A stretch of 64,000 bases of DNA from Alistipes sp. (lineage in GTDB: Bacteria; Bacteroidota; Bacteroidia; Bacteroidales; Rikenellaceae). The notes below the pieces were generated by a model. The model was not told where the DNA came from. It saw only the letters and a program-made list of their open reading frames with translations, and did no database searches. Positions 6,640-15,158 of the stretch are shown here, in pieces. The position numbers and the translations under genes were made by a program. The DNA is taken from assembly GCA_029060215.1 (NCBI GenBank), contig JAIDUK010000036.1, positions 62,001 to 126,000 of the forward strand, read 5' to 3'. Within the stretch, counting starts at the first letter, position 1, and each line of letters begins with the position of its first letter.

Positions 6640-9002
6640 CGCTGCAACTCCGCATAGACGGCCGCGACGGCGACCTTGCCCCGGGCCCCTGCGCCGTACC
6701 GGGCTACTCGGCCGAAAAGACAAAAGATGCGGAAGCCTGCCGCGAAGGACGCCGGATGGAACTGCGGATCCCGCCCACCCCGCGCAACCGGACCCTGCTG
6801 GGCGACCCGCGCGATCCGCACACGGGCATCCGCTTCAATGGGGCGCTGCACAAAGCCGCGCTGACGTCCGAAGGGAGCGTACTGCTGGAAGGGACGGTCC
6901 GCCTGCTGGCGGCGTCGGACGAAGCCTACACCCTCGAAATCCGAGCCGGCGGAGCGGACTGGGCGGAACGAGCAGCCCGGCGGATGTTCAACACGCTGGA
7001 AGTAGACTACCGCCAACCGCTGACGGCCGAAACCGTACTGCGAAGCTGGACCGACGCCTCGCCTGTGAAGTTCTTTCCCATCCACCGCGACGAATACCCG
7101 CAGTACAACGACCCGCAAGACCTGCTCCCGGCCGAACGGCTGCTGACCGTCGACGACTACCACCCGTTTCTGCATGTAGCCACCCTTGCGGAACGGATAT
7201 TCGAAGAAGCGGGCTACCGGATCGAAAGCGCCTTTTTCGCCACGCCGCTCTTCCGCTCGCTCTACATGAGCGGCGCCTACCCGTCGCACGACACGACGGC
7301 CGCCATGGCCCGCATGGGATTCTATGCCCGGCGCCTGAGCCCGGCCACGGCCACGGCGAGCCCGACGGGCGTGGTCTACGCCGACCCGAAAGCCACGGCC
7401 CACACAGTGGGCAACATTGTGGAGACGGCGACCCCGCAGACGCTCGATGCCGACGGCGAAGCGATCCCCGAACTCTGCAACAACGGCGGCGCATTCGGCG
7501 TGGAAAACGGGATGATCCGCTTCGCAGTGCCGACGCAGGTGAACGCGGGGTTCGAATACTACCTCAAATACACCACCGACCACCGGATTGCGACCCGCAC
7601 CCGGCTGCGAGGATTCGACTCGGTCTATCTGGGTCCGGGCTCGCAACTGAACTTCGCGCTGGCCAACCGCTACGAAGACCGCCGGCCGACGATGCAAGCC
7701 AACCATGCCTATCGGGCGATCGTATTCGACCACGCCGAGGGCGACCGCTACCGCCTGACGTGCACCCAAAACGGCATAGCGGGCACGGCGTGGACCACCT
7801 TCACGGGCCGCACGGCGCGAGTGACGAGCCCGACGACGGGCGATCCGCAAAGGCCCTTCCTATGGGTCATGCGCGACGGACTGTGGGAAGCCTACGCAGG
7901 CGACTGGGCGCTCTACGACGGCCACATCGAAGAGACGGGCCGCACGACGGTCGAACTACGGGTGCGCACGGCCGCGGAAACGATAACGCCCGCGTCGCCG
8001 AAATATTTCTATGCCATCCACTTCTTCGGAGCCGAAGCGGGCATGACGCTGACTCTCCACAAAGAATGCTCGCTGCGCCCCTGCTTCCTGTCGGGCCCGG
8101 GATACGGCTCGGTGCTGAACTTCGCCGATGTGGCGCAACACCGCATCCGCCAATCGGAACTGCTCCGGGCGCTGGGGCACCTGTTCAACCTGCGCTTCTA
8201 CACCGAAGAAACCACCCGCCGGGTATTCATCGAACCGGCCGACGACTTCTACGGAAGCGGCGCGGAGGCCGACTGGCGCGGCAAAACCGACTTCTCGAAA
8301 CCGGTGGTGCTGGAAGAGATCGCACCGCAGATCCACGAACTGCGCACGTGGTGCTACCGAGAAGGCGACGGAGCGGTGAAACGCTACGAAACCGAAACCG
8401 GCACCCGGCTGGGAGCGTGGAGCGTGAACGCCGACAACTACGCAGCCAAACAAGGCGAGGGAATCGAACGCAACACGCTGTTCGGCCCCACGCTCAACAG
8501 CACCGGCCACTACCGCAACGCCCCCGCGGCGCAACTGCTGCAAGTGGGCGACCGCGACGATGCGACGCAAGACGGCAACGGCTTCACGCCCCGGATCGTA
8601 CGCTACGCGGGGATGCACCCGCTGCCCGCGGGCCAACGCTGGGGCTATCCGTCGCATGCGGCGGAATATCCGCTGGCCGCATTCCACTTTGCGGGCGACG
8701 AAACCGAACCGCCCAACACGCTCTGCTTCGAAGACCGCGACGGAGCGCAAGGACTGCACCGCTACTACGACCGCCAGACCACGCAGGAAAGCGACTGCCA
8801 ACGCATAAGCCTTTCGCTACGGCTGGCGCCCCACGAATTCGCAGCCCTGCTTGCACCGGGAACGGGCGCCCCGGACATCCGCTCGATATTCCTACTGGAC
8901 ACGGGCGGCGAGACGGTCCGGGCCACGCTCCACACGCTCGGCGACTACGACCCGGCCGAAGGCTCGGTCCGCTGCACCTTCATCCGGCTGCCGGAAGGAT
9001 GA
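6636..9002 (+). CDS. Phage-module large structural-type protein B (unassigned)
   Basis: 788 residues from the ATG at 6636, which overlaps the previous stop as ATGA; an ATG at 6630 would add two residues. No signal peptide or membrane segment is visible. The sequence is rich in aromatic and beta-forming stretches, for example SPVKFFPIHRDEYPQY, DDYHPFLHVATLAERIFEEAGY and LFNLRFYTEETTRRVFIEP. This kind of layout is familiar from tail-tip or baseplate proteins of Bacteroidetes phages, but I cannot name the family with certainty. It is the largest protein of the module and the best candidate for an externally exposed component. Confidence 0.6.
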   Translation: MTLQLRIDGRDGDLAPGPCAVPGYSAEKTKDAEACREGRRMELRIPPTPRNRTLLGDPRDPHTGIRFNGALHKAALTSEGSVLLEGTVRLLAASDEAYTLEIRAGGADWAERAARRMFNTLEVDYRQPLTAETVLRSWTDASPVKFFPIHRDEYPQYNDPQDLLPAERLLTVDDYHPFLHVATLAERIFEEAGYRIESAFFATPLFRSLYMSGAYPSHDTTAAMARMGFYARRLSPATATASPTGVVYADPKATAHTVGNIVETATPQTLDADGEAIPELCNNGGAFGVENGMIRFAVPTQVNAGFEYYLKYTTDHRIATRTRLRGFDSVYLGPGSQLNFALANRYEDRRPTMQANHAYRAIVFDHAEGDRYRLTCTQNGIAGTAWTTFTGRTARVTSPTTGDPQRPFLWVMRDGLWEAYAGDWALYDGHIEETGRTTVELRVRTAAETITPASPKYFYAIHFFGAEAGMTLTLHKECSLRPCFLSGPGYGSVLNFADVAQHRIRQSELLRALGHLFNLRFYTEETTRRVFIEPADDFYGSGAEADWRGKTDFSKPVVLEEIAPQIHELRTWCYREGDGAVKRYETETGTRLGAWSVNADNYAAKQGEGIERNTLFGPTLNSTGHYRNAPAAQLLQVGDRDDATQDGNGFTPRIVRYAGMHPLPAGQRWGYPSHAAEYPLAAFHFAGDETEPPNTLCFEDRDGAQGLHRYYDRQTTQESDCQRISLSLRLAPHEFAALLAPGTGAPDIRSIFLLDTGGETVRATLHTLGDYDPAEGSVRCTFIRLPEG

Positions 9003-9081
9003 CCCCGGCCCAACGGACGGAACGGACGCCCCGCCCGAAGCCGGACCGAAAAGAAACACACACCAAAAACCCACATCATAC

Positions 9082-9957
9082 ATGAACTCCAACATTCAAA
9101 TCAACAATGCAGCGGACGTCTGCCGCATCGACATCGAAGGGACGATCGGAGTACCCGAAGCATGGCAATTCGACGAACCGGAACAACGGGTGGCGACCTA
9201 CGAAAAATTCCGCGAAACCGTACGGCGCATAAGCGAAATCGAAGCACCGGAAATCGTGGTCGACATCCGCTCGACGGGCGGCGACGTGAACGACGCACTG
9301 CTCATCCACGACGCGCTGCGCCAACTCCCGGGCCGCATCACGACCCGCTGCTACGGCTACACGGCCTCGGCGGCGACCATCATTGCGCAAGCGGCCAGCG
9401 CAGGCTGCCGCGAAATCTCGGCCAACGCCCTCTACCTGATCCACACCTCGATCTGCGCCACCGAAGGCAATGCGGCGGAACTGAGCGGAAAAGTCGACCT
9501 GCTGCGCCAAACCGACCGCCGGCTGGCCGAAATCTATGCCGCCCGAGCCGGACGCGACGCCGCAGAATTCGAGACCCTGATGGCCGAAAACAACGGCAAC
9601 GGCCGCTGGCTCTCCCCGGAAGAAACCGTGGCGGCGGGGCTGGCCGACACGATCGTCGGAACGGAAGAACAAACGACCGACCCGGCACCCCGCAATGAAG
9701 CGAACGGCTGGAAAAAACTCCTTGCGCAACTGGGAATCCGAACGGAAACCCGCCTCCCGCGCCCCGAAGACCGCAACATCCTGCACTTCGAGGAAGACCG
9801 AACGACCCGCCGCTCGGCGACAGCGGCGGCCGAAGAAGCCTTCGGCAACGCAGGCCCGACGCGCGTACTACCCAGAGAAGACCCCGGCTATGCCGAGACG
9901 ATCCGCACGGCCAACCAACGAGCCTACGAAGCCGACGCCCGCCGATTCCGGAAATAG
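9082..9957 (+). CDS. ClpP-like (S14) prohead protease, possibly fused to a scaffold tail
   Basis: 291 residues. The first 195 or so form a ClpP-type serine protease fold: oxyanion-side RSTGGDVNDALLIHDALR (63-80), nucleophile Ser96 in GYTASAATII, His121 in LYLIHTS and Asp189 in EETVAAGLADTIVG. The catalytic triad therefore looks intact. The remaining 95 or so residues are charged and probably helical, as in phage proteases that carry their own scaffold (lambda C/Nu3 type). It sits directly upstream of the capsid-like gene, the usual place for a head-maturation protease. It is not the housekeeping ClpP: sequence and context differ, and no clpX is adjacent. Confidence 0.8.
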   Translation: MNSNIQINNAADVCRIDIEGTIGVPEAWQFDEPEQRVATYEKFRETVRRISEIEAPEIVVDIRSTGGDVNDALLIHDALRQLPGRITTRCYGYTASAATIIAQAASAGCREISANALYLIHTSICATEGNAAELSGKVDLLRQTDRRLAEIYAARAGRDAAEFETLMAENNGNGRWLSPEETVAAGLADTIVGTEEQTTDPAPRNEANGWKKLLAQLGIRTETRLPRPEDRNILHFEEDRTTRRSATAAAEEAFGNAGPTRVLPREDPGYAETIRTANQRAYEADARRFRK

Positions 9958-9992
9958 GGAACGGCGAGGCCGCGAACGGCCCGTCCGAAAAG

Positions 9993-10020
9993 AGATGTTT
10001 CGCTTCGCTCGACATGACAA
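9993..10020 (-). repeat. Host-type dispersed repeat inside the phage module
   Basis: agatgtttcgcttcgctcga followed by catgacaa. Its reverse complement matches 3413-3440 closely, with one extra base and a few substitutions. It lies between the protease and capsid genes and is followed by a T/C-rich array. Confidence 0.65.
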
Positions 10021-10077
10021 AGCAAACGCTCGGCCGAAAACAAAATCCAACCGCATCTCCGCGGGAACAAAGTTTAC

Positions 10078-10134
10078 TTTCTCACCTTTCACCTTTCACT
10101 TTTCACCTCTCACTTTTCACTCTTCACTTTTAAC
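10078..10134 (+). repeat. T/C-rich (cctttcac/cttttcac) array between protease and capsid genes
   Basis: Seven or so degenerate copies of cctttcac, cttttcac and ctctcac precede the capsid-like gene by about 10 bp. This is the same family as the arrays at 3736-3788 and 17131-17237, so a host intergenic repeat sits inside the module. Confidence 0.7.
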
Positions 10135-10144
10135 CTTATTTGCC

Positions 10145-11122
10145 ATGAGTTTCTTGGAAAATGCCAAACAGTACACGGGTGCCGATCTGGACACCATCTT
10201 TTTCCGCCCCTTTCTGACCGGACCCTCGGCGCAGGAACTGGGAGTACGGGTACTCTACAACATGCCGGTCCCCACGACCGTCCAACTATGGGACGGACGC
10301 CTCAACATCCTGCAAAAACACACGGGAAAAGGCTGGACCGGAGGTGCCGCCGCCGCGAAGTACCAAAAGACCATCCAACTCAACCGAGTCAAAGCCGAAC
10401 TGGGATTCTCGGCCGCCGACTACTTCTCGCTGGTCTATGAAAAGATCGCCACGGGGCCCGATGTCAACATGGACGACCTGACGGGCACCCAACTCGAACA
10501 AGCCGAGACGGAACTTTTCCGCCAAGCCGTAGCGGAGAGCATCCGAGCCACGATGTGGGTGGGCGACGTAGAAGCGACGAAAGGCTACAACACCTTCGAC
10601 GGGTTTCTGAAAACGGTCAAGGAGTGCATGGTGGCCGAAACGTTCTACACCCTGCCCTACCAACAATCGAGCCTCAACCAACCGGACAGCGTCGTAGAAA
10701 TACTGGACGCCCTGTGGAAAAACGCCGACATACGCCTGCAAGACAGCAAAGCCGAAGGGGAACTGGCCTACTTCGTCACCTCGGACTTCTACTTCCTCTA
10801 CGAAAAATATCTGGACTCCAAAGGCACCGACGCGGCCTACGTAGACACGGTCAACGGCCGGCCGGCACTTGCCTACCACGGGATTCCGATCGTCGACGCA
10901 CGGCTGGGCAACTACCTGCCCGAAACCTCGCTCCACCAATCGTTCTGCCTGCTGACCGACCGCCGGAATCTGGTGCTGGCGGTCAACACGTCGGACTTCC
11001 CGGGCAACGAAGTACGCATGTGGTACAACCCCGACGAGATGGAGAACCGCCAACGCGCCCTCTTCATGGCGGGATGCGACGTACTGGACGAAACCCTGCT
11101 GGCCTACGCCTACCGCGAATAA
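10145..11122 (+). CDS. Major capsid-like protein
   Basis: 325 residues. The C-terminal half reads like an HK97-type major capsid protein: GRPALAYHGIPIVDARLGNYLPE, then CLLTDRRNLVLAVNTSDFPGNEVRMWYNPDEMENRQRALFMAGCDVLDETLLAYAY. This matches the usual 'natural ligand/known residues then return strand' layout of phage capsids. The N-terminal half holds a helical stretch (ELFRQAVAESIRATMWVGD). No signal peptide is present. It follows the ClpP-like protease and precedes the portal-like gene. The alternative, an encapsulin or other HK97-fold shell, cannot be excluded, but the portal and protease neighbours favour a phage-type head. Confidence 0.7.
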   Translation: MSFLENAKQYTGADLDTIFFRPFLTGPSAQELGVRVLYNMPVPTTVQLWDGRLNILQKHTGKGWTGGAAAAKYQKTIQLNRVKAELGFSAADYFSLVYEKIATGPDVNMDDLTGTQLEQAETELFRQAVAESIRATMWVGDVEATKGYNTFDGFLKTVKECMVAETFYTLPYQQSSLNQPDSVVEILDALWKNADIRLQDSKAEGELAYFVTSDFYFLYEKYLDSKGTDAAYVDTVNGRPALAYHGIPIVDARLGNYLPETSLHQSFCLLTDRRNLVLAVNTSDFPGNEVRMWYNPDEMENRQRALFMAGCDVLDETLLAYAYRE

Positions 11123-11130
11123 ACCCCGAA

Positions 11131-11162
11131 CGCCCGCAGCGGCCGGAATACCGCTGCGGGCG
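11131..11162 (+). terminator. Strong hairpin after the capsid-like gene
   Basis: A perfect 12-bp stem (cgcccgcagcgg / ccgctgcgggcg) with an 8-base loop, starting 9 bp after the capsid stop. No T-run follows, so it may act as an mRNA stabiliser or a weak terminator that keeps capsid mRNA more abundant than portal mRNA. Confidence 0.55.
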
Positions 11163-11193
11163 TTACCGACACAACCCGGACAACGACACGAAC

Positions 11194-12423
11194 ATGGAAA
11201 ACCGCACACCCAAAACCAACGTAGGCGTCGCCGCACGCATAGACCCCTATGCCACGCTGGGCGCCGGAACGGTCCGCAGCGACAAATTCTGGCGCTGGGG
11301 CGACGACAACCTATTTCCCGACGCACTGGCCCTCATGGCCCGCCGCTCGACGACGCACCGCCGGATCATCAACGACAAAGCCGACTACATATCGGGCAAG
11401 GGATTCGTCTGCGACGAAACGGCCCAACCCCGTCTGCGGACGCTTATCGACCGGATAAACCCGCAAGGCGAAAGCCTGCGCCAAGTAGTCAACAAACTGG
11501 CTTTCGACAAAGCACTCTTCGGAAACGCCTTTCTGGAAGCAGTCACCGACGCCCGGCACACCTTTCTGGCACTCTACCACCAAGATGCGACCCGCTGCCG
11601 CATAGCCCGCGACGAAGGCCACATCCTGCTGCACCACGACTGGGCCAACTTCAAAGCCTCGGAAGCCCAGACGCTGCCCCTCTACCCGACGTTCGAACAA
11701 CGACCCGACGGCACGCTGCGGACGATGATCCACTACAAAGACTACGAACCCATGTTCACCCACTACGGCGTACCGCCCTACATAGCGGGGTTCGGAGTCT
11801 CGGCCATCGCCTACAAAACCGACCGCTGGAACATCTCGCGGCTGGACAACTCGTTCCAACTCTCGGGGATTCTGCTGCTGGACTCGGCCGTCGACAACGA
11901 AGCCGAAGCCGAACGCGTCATGCGGCTGGCCGAAGAAAAATTCGCGGGAAACCCGGGGCAAGTGATGTTCGTGGTACGCGACGGCTGCGACAGCAGCAAA
12001 GACAACTCGCGATTCATACCGATCGCCTCGCAAAACGAAGGCGACTGGCAAGCCCTGCACGAACAAGCCACGGGCGACATTGTGGTGGCCCACTCGTGGT
12101 TCCGGACCCTGAGCGGACTGGACTACGCGGGCGGCTTCAACGCGGAACGCATACTCCACGAATACGAAGTGGCGCTGAACACGGTGATCCTCGGCGAACA
12201 AGCCGAACTGCTGGAACCCATCCGCGAAATACTGGGCCTGATACCGGGAACGGACCCCTCGTCGCTGGAGATCGTCAACCGCCCGCCGACGCGCTCCAAA
12301 CCCATCTACATGAAAGTCTGGGAAGCCCGCAAAGCCGACGGACTGGACTACGACCCCGACGACGAACGCCAACAAGCCTTCCTGTCGGAAATCACGAAGT
12401 ACAACATCCGAAGCATCGAATAA
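11194..12423 (+). CDS. Phage portal-like protein
   Basis: 409 residues, soluble. It starts MENRTPKTNVGVAARIDPYATLGAG. Features typical of portal proteins include DDNLFPDALALMARRSTTHRRIINDKADYISG near the N-terminus (residues about 34-65), a central region with FQLSGILLLDSAVDNEAEAERVM, and a C-terminal helical part with GLDYAGGFNAERILHEYEVALNTVILGEQ. Portals form the dodecameric DNA gateway at one capsid vertex and dock the terminase, yet no terminase gene is present in the window. The stop overlaps the next start by one base (TAATG), so the connector gene is coupled. Confidence 0.65.
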   Translation: MENRTPKTNVGVAARIDPYATLGAGTVRSDKFWRWGDDNLFPDALALMARRSTTHRRIINDKADYISGKGFVCDETAQPRLRTLIDRINPQGESLRQVVNKLAFDKALFGNAFLEAVTDARHTFLALYHQDATRCRIARDEGHILLHHDWANFKASEAQTLPLYPTFEQRPDGTLRTMIHYKDYEPMFTHYGVPPYIAGFGVSAIAYKTDRWNISRLDNSFQLSGILLLDSAVDNEAEAERVMRLAEEKFAGNPGQVMFVVRDGCDSSKDNSRFIPIASQNEGDWQALHEQATGDIVVAHSWFRTLSGLDYAGGFNAERILHEYEVALNTVILGEQAELLEPIREILGLIPGTDPSSLEIVNRPPTRSKPIYMKVWEARKADGLDYDPDDERQQAFLSEITKYNIRSIE

Positions 12424-12905
12424 TGAAAACCCTCATCACCCCGCAACAAGCAATGCGGCTGGCGTTCGGCGCAGACGAACCGCTGCCGCCCGGGGGCATC
12501 GGCGAAGCCGACATAGCCGCGGCCGAAGCCCGCTGGATCGTACCGGCCCTCGGCCGCAGGCTGCATGCGAAACTCCTGACGGGAGCCCACCTCGAATTCC
12601 GCAACGAATACCTTGCGGCCCCGCTCGCCCTCTACACACGAGCGCTGATCCAACCCCGGCTGGACGTCCGCACCGACCGCAACGGCACCACGAAACCCGC
12701 ACCGGCCGACGCACAACCGGCCGACGCGGCGGCGCGCTGCGAACTCCGCCGCCAACTGCTGCGGCAAGGCCGCACGCTGCTGCTCCGGGCCACGGACTAT
12801 CTGGACGAATACGCGGCCCTCTACCCGGAATACGAATCGGGAACCGGCCCTGCCGCCCGCTGCTCGCTGGAAAGCGGCATCGTACTACCCGCCCGCACAC
12901 GCTAA
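12423..12905 (+). CDS. Head-tail connector-like protein
   Basis: 160 residues. It is mostly helical by composition, with a conserved-looking N-terminal segment (AAEARWIVPALGRRLHAKLL), an EFRNEYLAAPLALYTRALI helix and an LRRQLLRQGRTLLLRATDYLDEYAALYPEY C-terminal helix. This organisation fits the small gp6/gp15-type adaptors that bind under the portal. The gene begins at the last base of the portal stop codon. The name is an inference from shape and position, not from a recognised motif. Confidence 0.5.
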   Translation: MKTLITPQQAMRLAFGADEPLPPGGIGEADIAAAEARWIVPALGRRLHAKLLTGAHLEFRNEYLAAPLALYTRALIQPRLDVRTDRNGTTKPAPADAQPADAAARCELRRQLLRQGRTLLLRATDYLDEYAALYPEYESGTGPAARCSLESGIVLPARTR

Positions 12906-12917
12906 AACCCCGAAACC

Positions 12918-13319
12918 ATGTCAAGAGGACTGAAAAACTGCAACCCGGGAAACATCCGCCGATCGGCCGGGACCTACAAAGGCGAAGTACGCCCCTCGCG
13001 CGACCCGGCATTCAAACAATTCGAAACCATGGCTTGGGGCTACCGGGCCATATTCGTACTGCTGGACATCTACCGCACGCGCCACGGCCTGCGGACCATA
13101 GCGGAGATGATCGGCCGCTGGGCCCCGCCGACGGAAAACCGCACGCAGACCTACATCCGCACGGTAGCACAACGCACCGGAATTGCGGCCGACCGGGCGC
13201 TCGACACCCGCGACCGGGCGACGATGATACCGATTGCCGCAGCCATCTCGCTGGTGGAAAACGGCACGGCCGCCGAGATGCACGAAGTGGAAAAAGGGTG
13301 GGAGCTGTTCGTCGATTAA
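12918..13319 (+). CDS. Structural protein P5-like / phage muramidase-type protein
   Basis: 133 residues. It begins MSRGLKNCNPGNIRRSAGTYKGEV and continues FKQFETMAWGYRAIFVLLDIYRTRHGLRTIAEMIGRWAPPTENRTQTYI. The NPGNIR, F.TMAWGYRA and I.RWAPPTEN.T..YI segments are hallmarks of the family annotated as phage structural protein P5, a virion-associated peptidoglycan-degrading protein. No signal peptide or holin is present, so export would need lysis or a particle. It is the last gene of the module; rplY follows after a 276-bp gap with its own promoter. Confidence 0.75.
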   Translation: MSRGLKNCNPGNIRRSAGTYKGEVRPSRDPAFKQFETMAWGYRAIFVLLDIYRTRHGLRTIAEMIGRWAPPTENRTQTYIRTVAQRTGIAADRALDTRDRATMIPIAAAISLVENGTAAEMHEVEKGWELFVD

Positions 13320-13502
13320 AAATGAAGAATTGAAAATCCGCCATTCCGCAGATCGCTTTTTCGATGTCTCCTATCGCAGCGCCCCAACCGAGCGCAGAAC
13401 CGAATTTGCCGAAGCAAGAAAAAGTGCAGGAAATCGAACGAAAAAACAGAGCTCGCCGGACGATTTTTAATTCCTAATTTTTCATTTTTCATGACAAAGT
13501 CC

Positions 13503-13510
13503 TATCTTTG
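13503..13510 (+). promoter_or_regulatory. -7 element of the rplY-pth promoter
   Basis: TATCTTTG fits TAnnTTTG exactly and lies 85 bp before the rplY ATG. The -33 region is AT-rich (ttcatttttc) without a clear TTTG. Confidence 0.5.
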
Positions 13511-13595
13511 TCCCCCGAAAACAGGCGGAAATGGGATGCGGCCCGCGAGACCGCGTTGAGAACCGCCGGTGGAAACAACAAAAAAACAAAACACG

Positions 13596-14171
13596 ATGAA
13601 AACCATTGCTGTAAAAGCTACGAAGCGCGCAGACTTCGGCAAGAAAGCCGCCAAAGCGGTACGCCGCGAGGGGCTGATCCCCTGCGTACTGTGCGGCAAC
13701 GGCGAGACCGTATCGTTCTCGGTCGACCCCCGCGAGATCAAACCCCTGATCTACACCCCCAACTCCTACATCGTAGAATTCGACTTCGACGGCAAGACCG
13801 AAAAGGCCGTGTTGCGCGAAGCGCAGTTCCACCCCGTACGCGAGGAGATTCTGCACCTCGACTTCTACCGCATCGCTGCGGGCAAACCGGTGTCGATCGC
13901 CATTCCGGTGCGTCTGACCGGCAACGCCGAAGGTGTGAAGGTGGGCGGCAAGCTGGCTCTCTCGGCCCGCAAACTGACCGTGAGCGCGCTGGTGGAGAAC
14001 CTGCCCGACGAAATCGTCGTAGACGTGACGCCGCTGGGTGTGGGCAAGACCATCTTCGTAGGCGACCTGCAAATGGAGAACCTGAAGTTCATCACGCCGG
14101 CCACGACGGCCGTCTGCGCCGTACGCGTAACGCGTGCTTCGCGCGGTGCCGCTGCCGCCGAAGGCAAATAA
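13596..14171 (+). CDS. rplY: 50S ribosomal protein L25/general stress protein Ctc
   Basis: Binds 5S rRNA in the large subunit. At 191 residues it is the long Ctc type: an N-terminal L25 domain (MKTIAVKATKRADFGKKAAKAVRREGLIPCVLCG) plus a C-terminal TL5-like beta domain with VGGKLALSARKLTVSALVENLP. I start at the ATG at 13596; a frame extending 27 bp further upstream is not needed. It leads an operon with pth 13 bp downstream, the usual pairing in Bacteroidetes. Confidence 0.95.
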   Translation: MKTIAVKATKRADFGKKAAKAVRREGLIPCVLCGNGETVSFSVDPREIKPLIYTPNSYIVEFDFDGKTEKAVLREAQFHPVREEILHLDFYRIAAGKPVSIAIPVRLTGNAEGVKVGGKLALSARKLTVSALVENLPDEIVVDVTPLGVGKTIFVGDLQMENLKFITPATTAVCAVRVTRASRGAAAAEGK

Positions 14172-14184
14172 CCGCTGACGAGGC

Positions 14185-14748
14185 ATGAAATACCTCATCG
14201 TTGGGCTGGGAAACATCGGCGCCGAATATGCCGAAACCCGCCACAACATAGGATTCAAAGTGTTGGACGCTCTTGCCGGAGCGTCCAACGCGCTTTTTAC
14301 GACCGGACGATACGGCGATGTAGCCGAAGTGAAGCACAAAGGCCGAACGCTGGTGCTGCTGAAACCCTCGACCTACATGAATCTGTCGGGCAAGGCGGTG
14401 CGCTACTGGCTCGACGCGGAGAAGATCGCGCGCGAGAACCTGCTGGTCGTATCGGACGACATAGCCCTGCCGTTCGGCACGCTGCGCATCCGGCAGAAAG
14501 GAAGCGCGGGCGGCCACAACGGACTGAAGAACATAGCCGAACTGCTGGGCGGCGAAGATTTCGCCCGCATGCGCTTCGGGGTGGGCGGCGACTTCCCGCG
14601 AGGCCATCAGATCGACTATGTGCTGGGCGAATGGACGGCAGAAGAACGCGAAGCGATGCCCGAACGGCTGAAAATCTTCGGCGAAGCGATCCTCTCGTTT
14701 GCCACGGCGGGCGTGGAACGGACGATGAACTTCTACAACAAGAAGTGA
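14185..14748 (+). CDS. pth: Peptidyl-tRNA hydrolase
   Basis: Releases tRNA from prematurely ended peptidyl-tRNA in the cytosol. 187 residues, normal length. Active-site residues are visible: Asn10, catalytic His20 (TRHNIGF), Asn66 (STYMNLSG), Asp91-Asp92 (SDDIALPFG) and Asn112 (GGHNGLK). It lies 13 bp after rplY and its TGA overlaps the next ATG by one base (TGATG), so it is coupled to the YjbR-type gene. Confidence 0.97.
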   Translation: MKYLIVGLGNIGAEYAETRHNIGFKVLDALAGASNALFTTGRYGDVAEVKHKGRTLVLLKPSTYMNLSGKAVRYWLDAEKIARENLLVVSDDIALPFGTLRIRQKGSAGGHNGLKNIAELLGGEDFARMRFGVGGDFPRGHQIDYVLGEWTAEEREAMPERLKIFGEAILSFATAGVERTMNFYNKK

Positions 14749-15113
14749 TGAACATCGAAGAATTCAGGGAGTGGTGCCTCTCGTTCGCGGGCGCGAGCGA
14801 AAAGATGCCGTTCGCAAAGGCGGCATCCGAATACGACCGCAACCTGCTGGTATTCGAAGTGGCGGAGAAGTGGTTCTGCTTCGTGAACATCGACGCATTC
14901 GACTTCTGCAACATCAAATGCGACCCGGACCGGATCGGCGAACTGCAAGCGCAGTACGAAGGCGTGACGCCCGGATACCACATGAACAAGAGACACTGGA
15001 TCAGCGTCCATTTCGACAAAGACGTGCCGGACGACACGATCCGCGAACTTGTCCGGCAATCGTACGACCTCGTTGCGGCGTCGCTGCCGAAAAAGGAACG
15101 GCGATCTCTCTGA
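14748..15113 (+). CDS. MmcQ/YjbR family DNA-binding-fold protein
   Basis: 121 residues starting [22 protein letters not shown]. It shows the family's FCFVNIDAFDFCNIKCDP and TPGYHMNKRHWISV segments. The fold resembles the CyaY-like YjbR family. The biological role is not established, and DNA binding is only an annotation tradition. The start overlaps the pth stop. A strong terminator follows, ending the rplY operon. Confidence 0.88.
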   Translation: MNIEEFREWCLSFAGASEKMPFAKAASEYDRNLLVFEVAEKWFCFVNIDAFDFCNIKCDPDRIGELQAQYEGVTPGYHMNKRHWISVHFDKDVPDDTIRELVRQSYDLVAASLPKKERRSL

Positions 15114-15118
15114 ATCGG

Positions 15119-15156
15119 CAAAAAGGCGATCGTGCGGATGCACGATCGCCTTTTTG
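15119..15156. terminator. Bidirectional terminator between YjbR gene and MATE gene
   Basis: Inverted repeat aaggcgatcgtgc-ggat-gcacgatcgcctt flanked by A-run and T-run. It sits between convergent genes, so it can serve both. Confidence 0.9.
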
Positions 15157-15158
15157 CA

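Noticed and set aside
10145..11122. Capsid-like gene as an encapsulin nanocompartment
   Set aside because: Portal-, protease- and connector-like neighbours fit a phage-type head better, and no cargo enzyme gene is adjacent.
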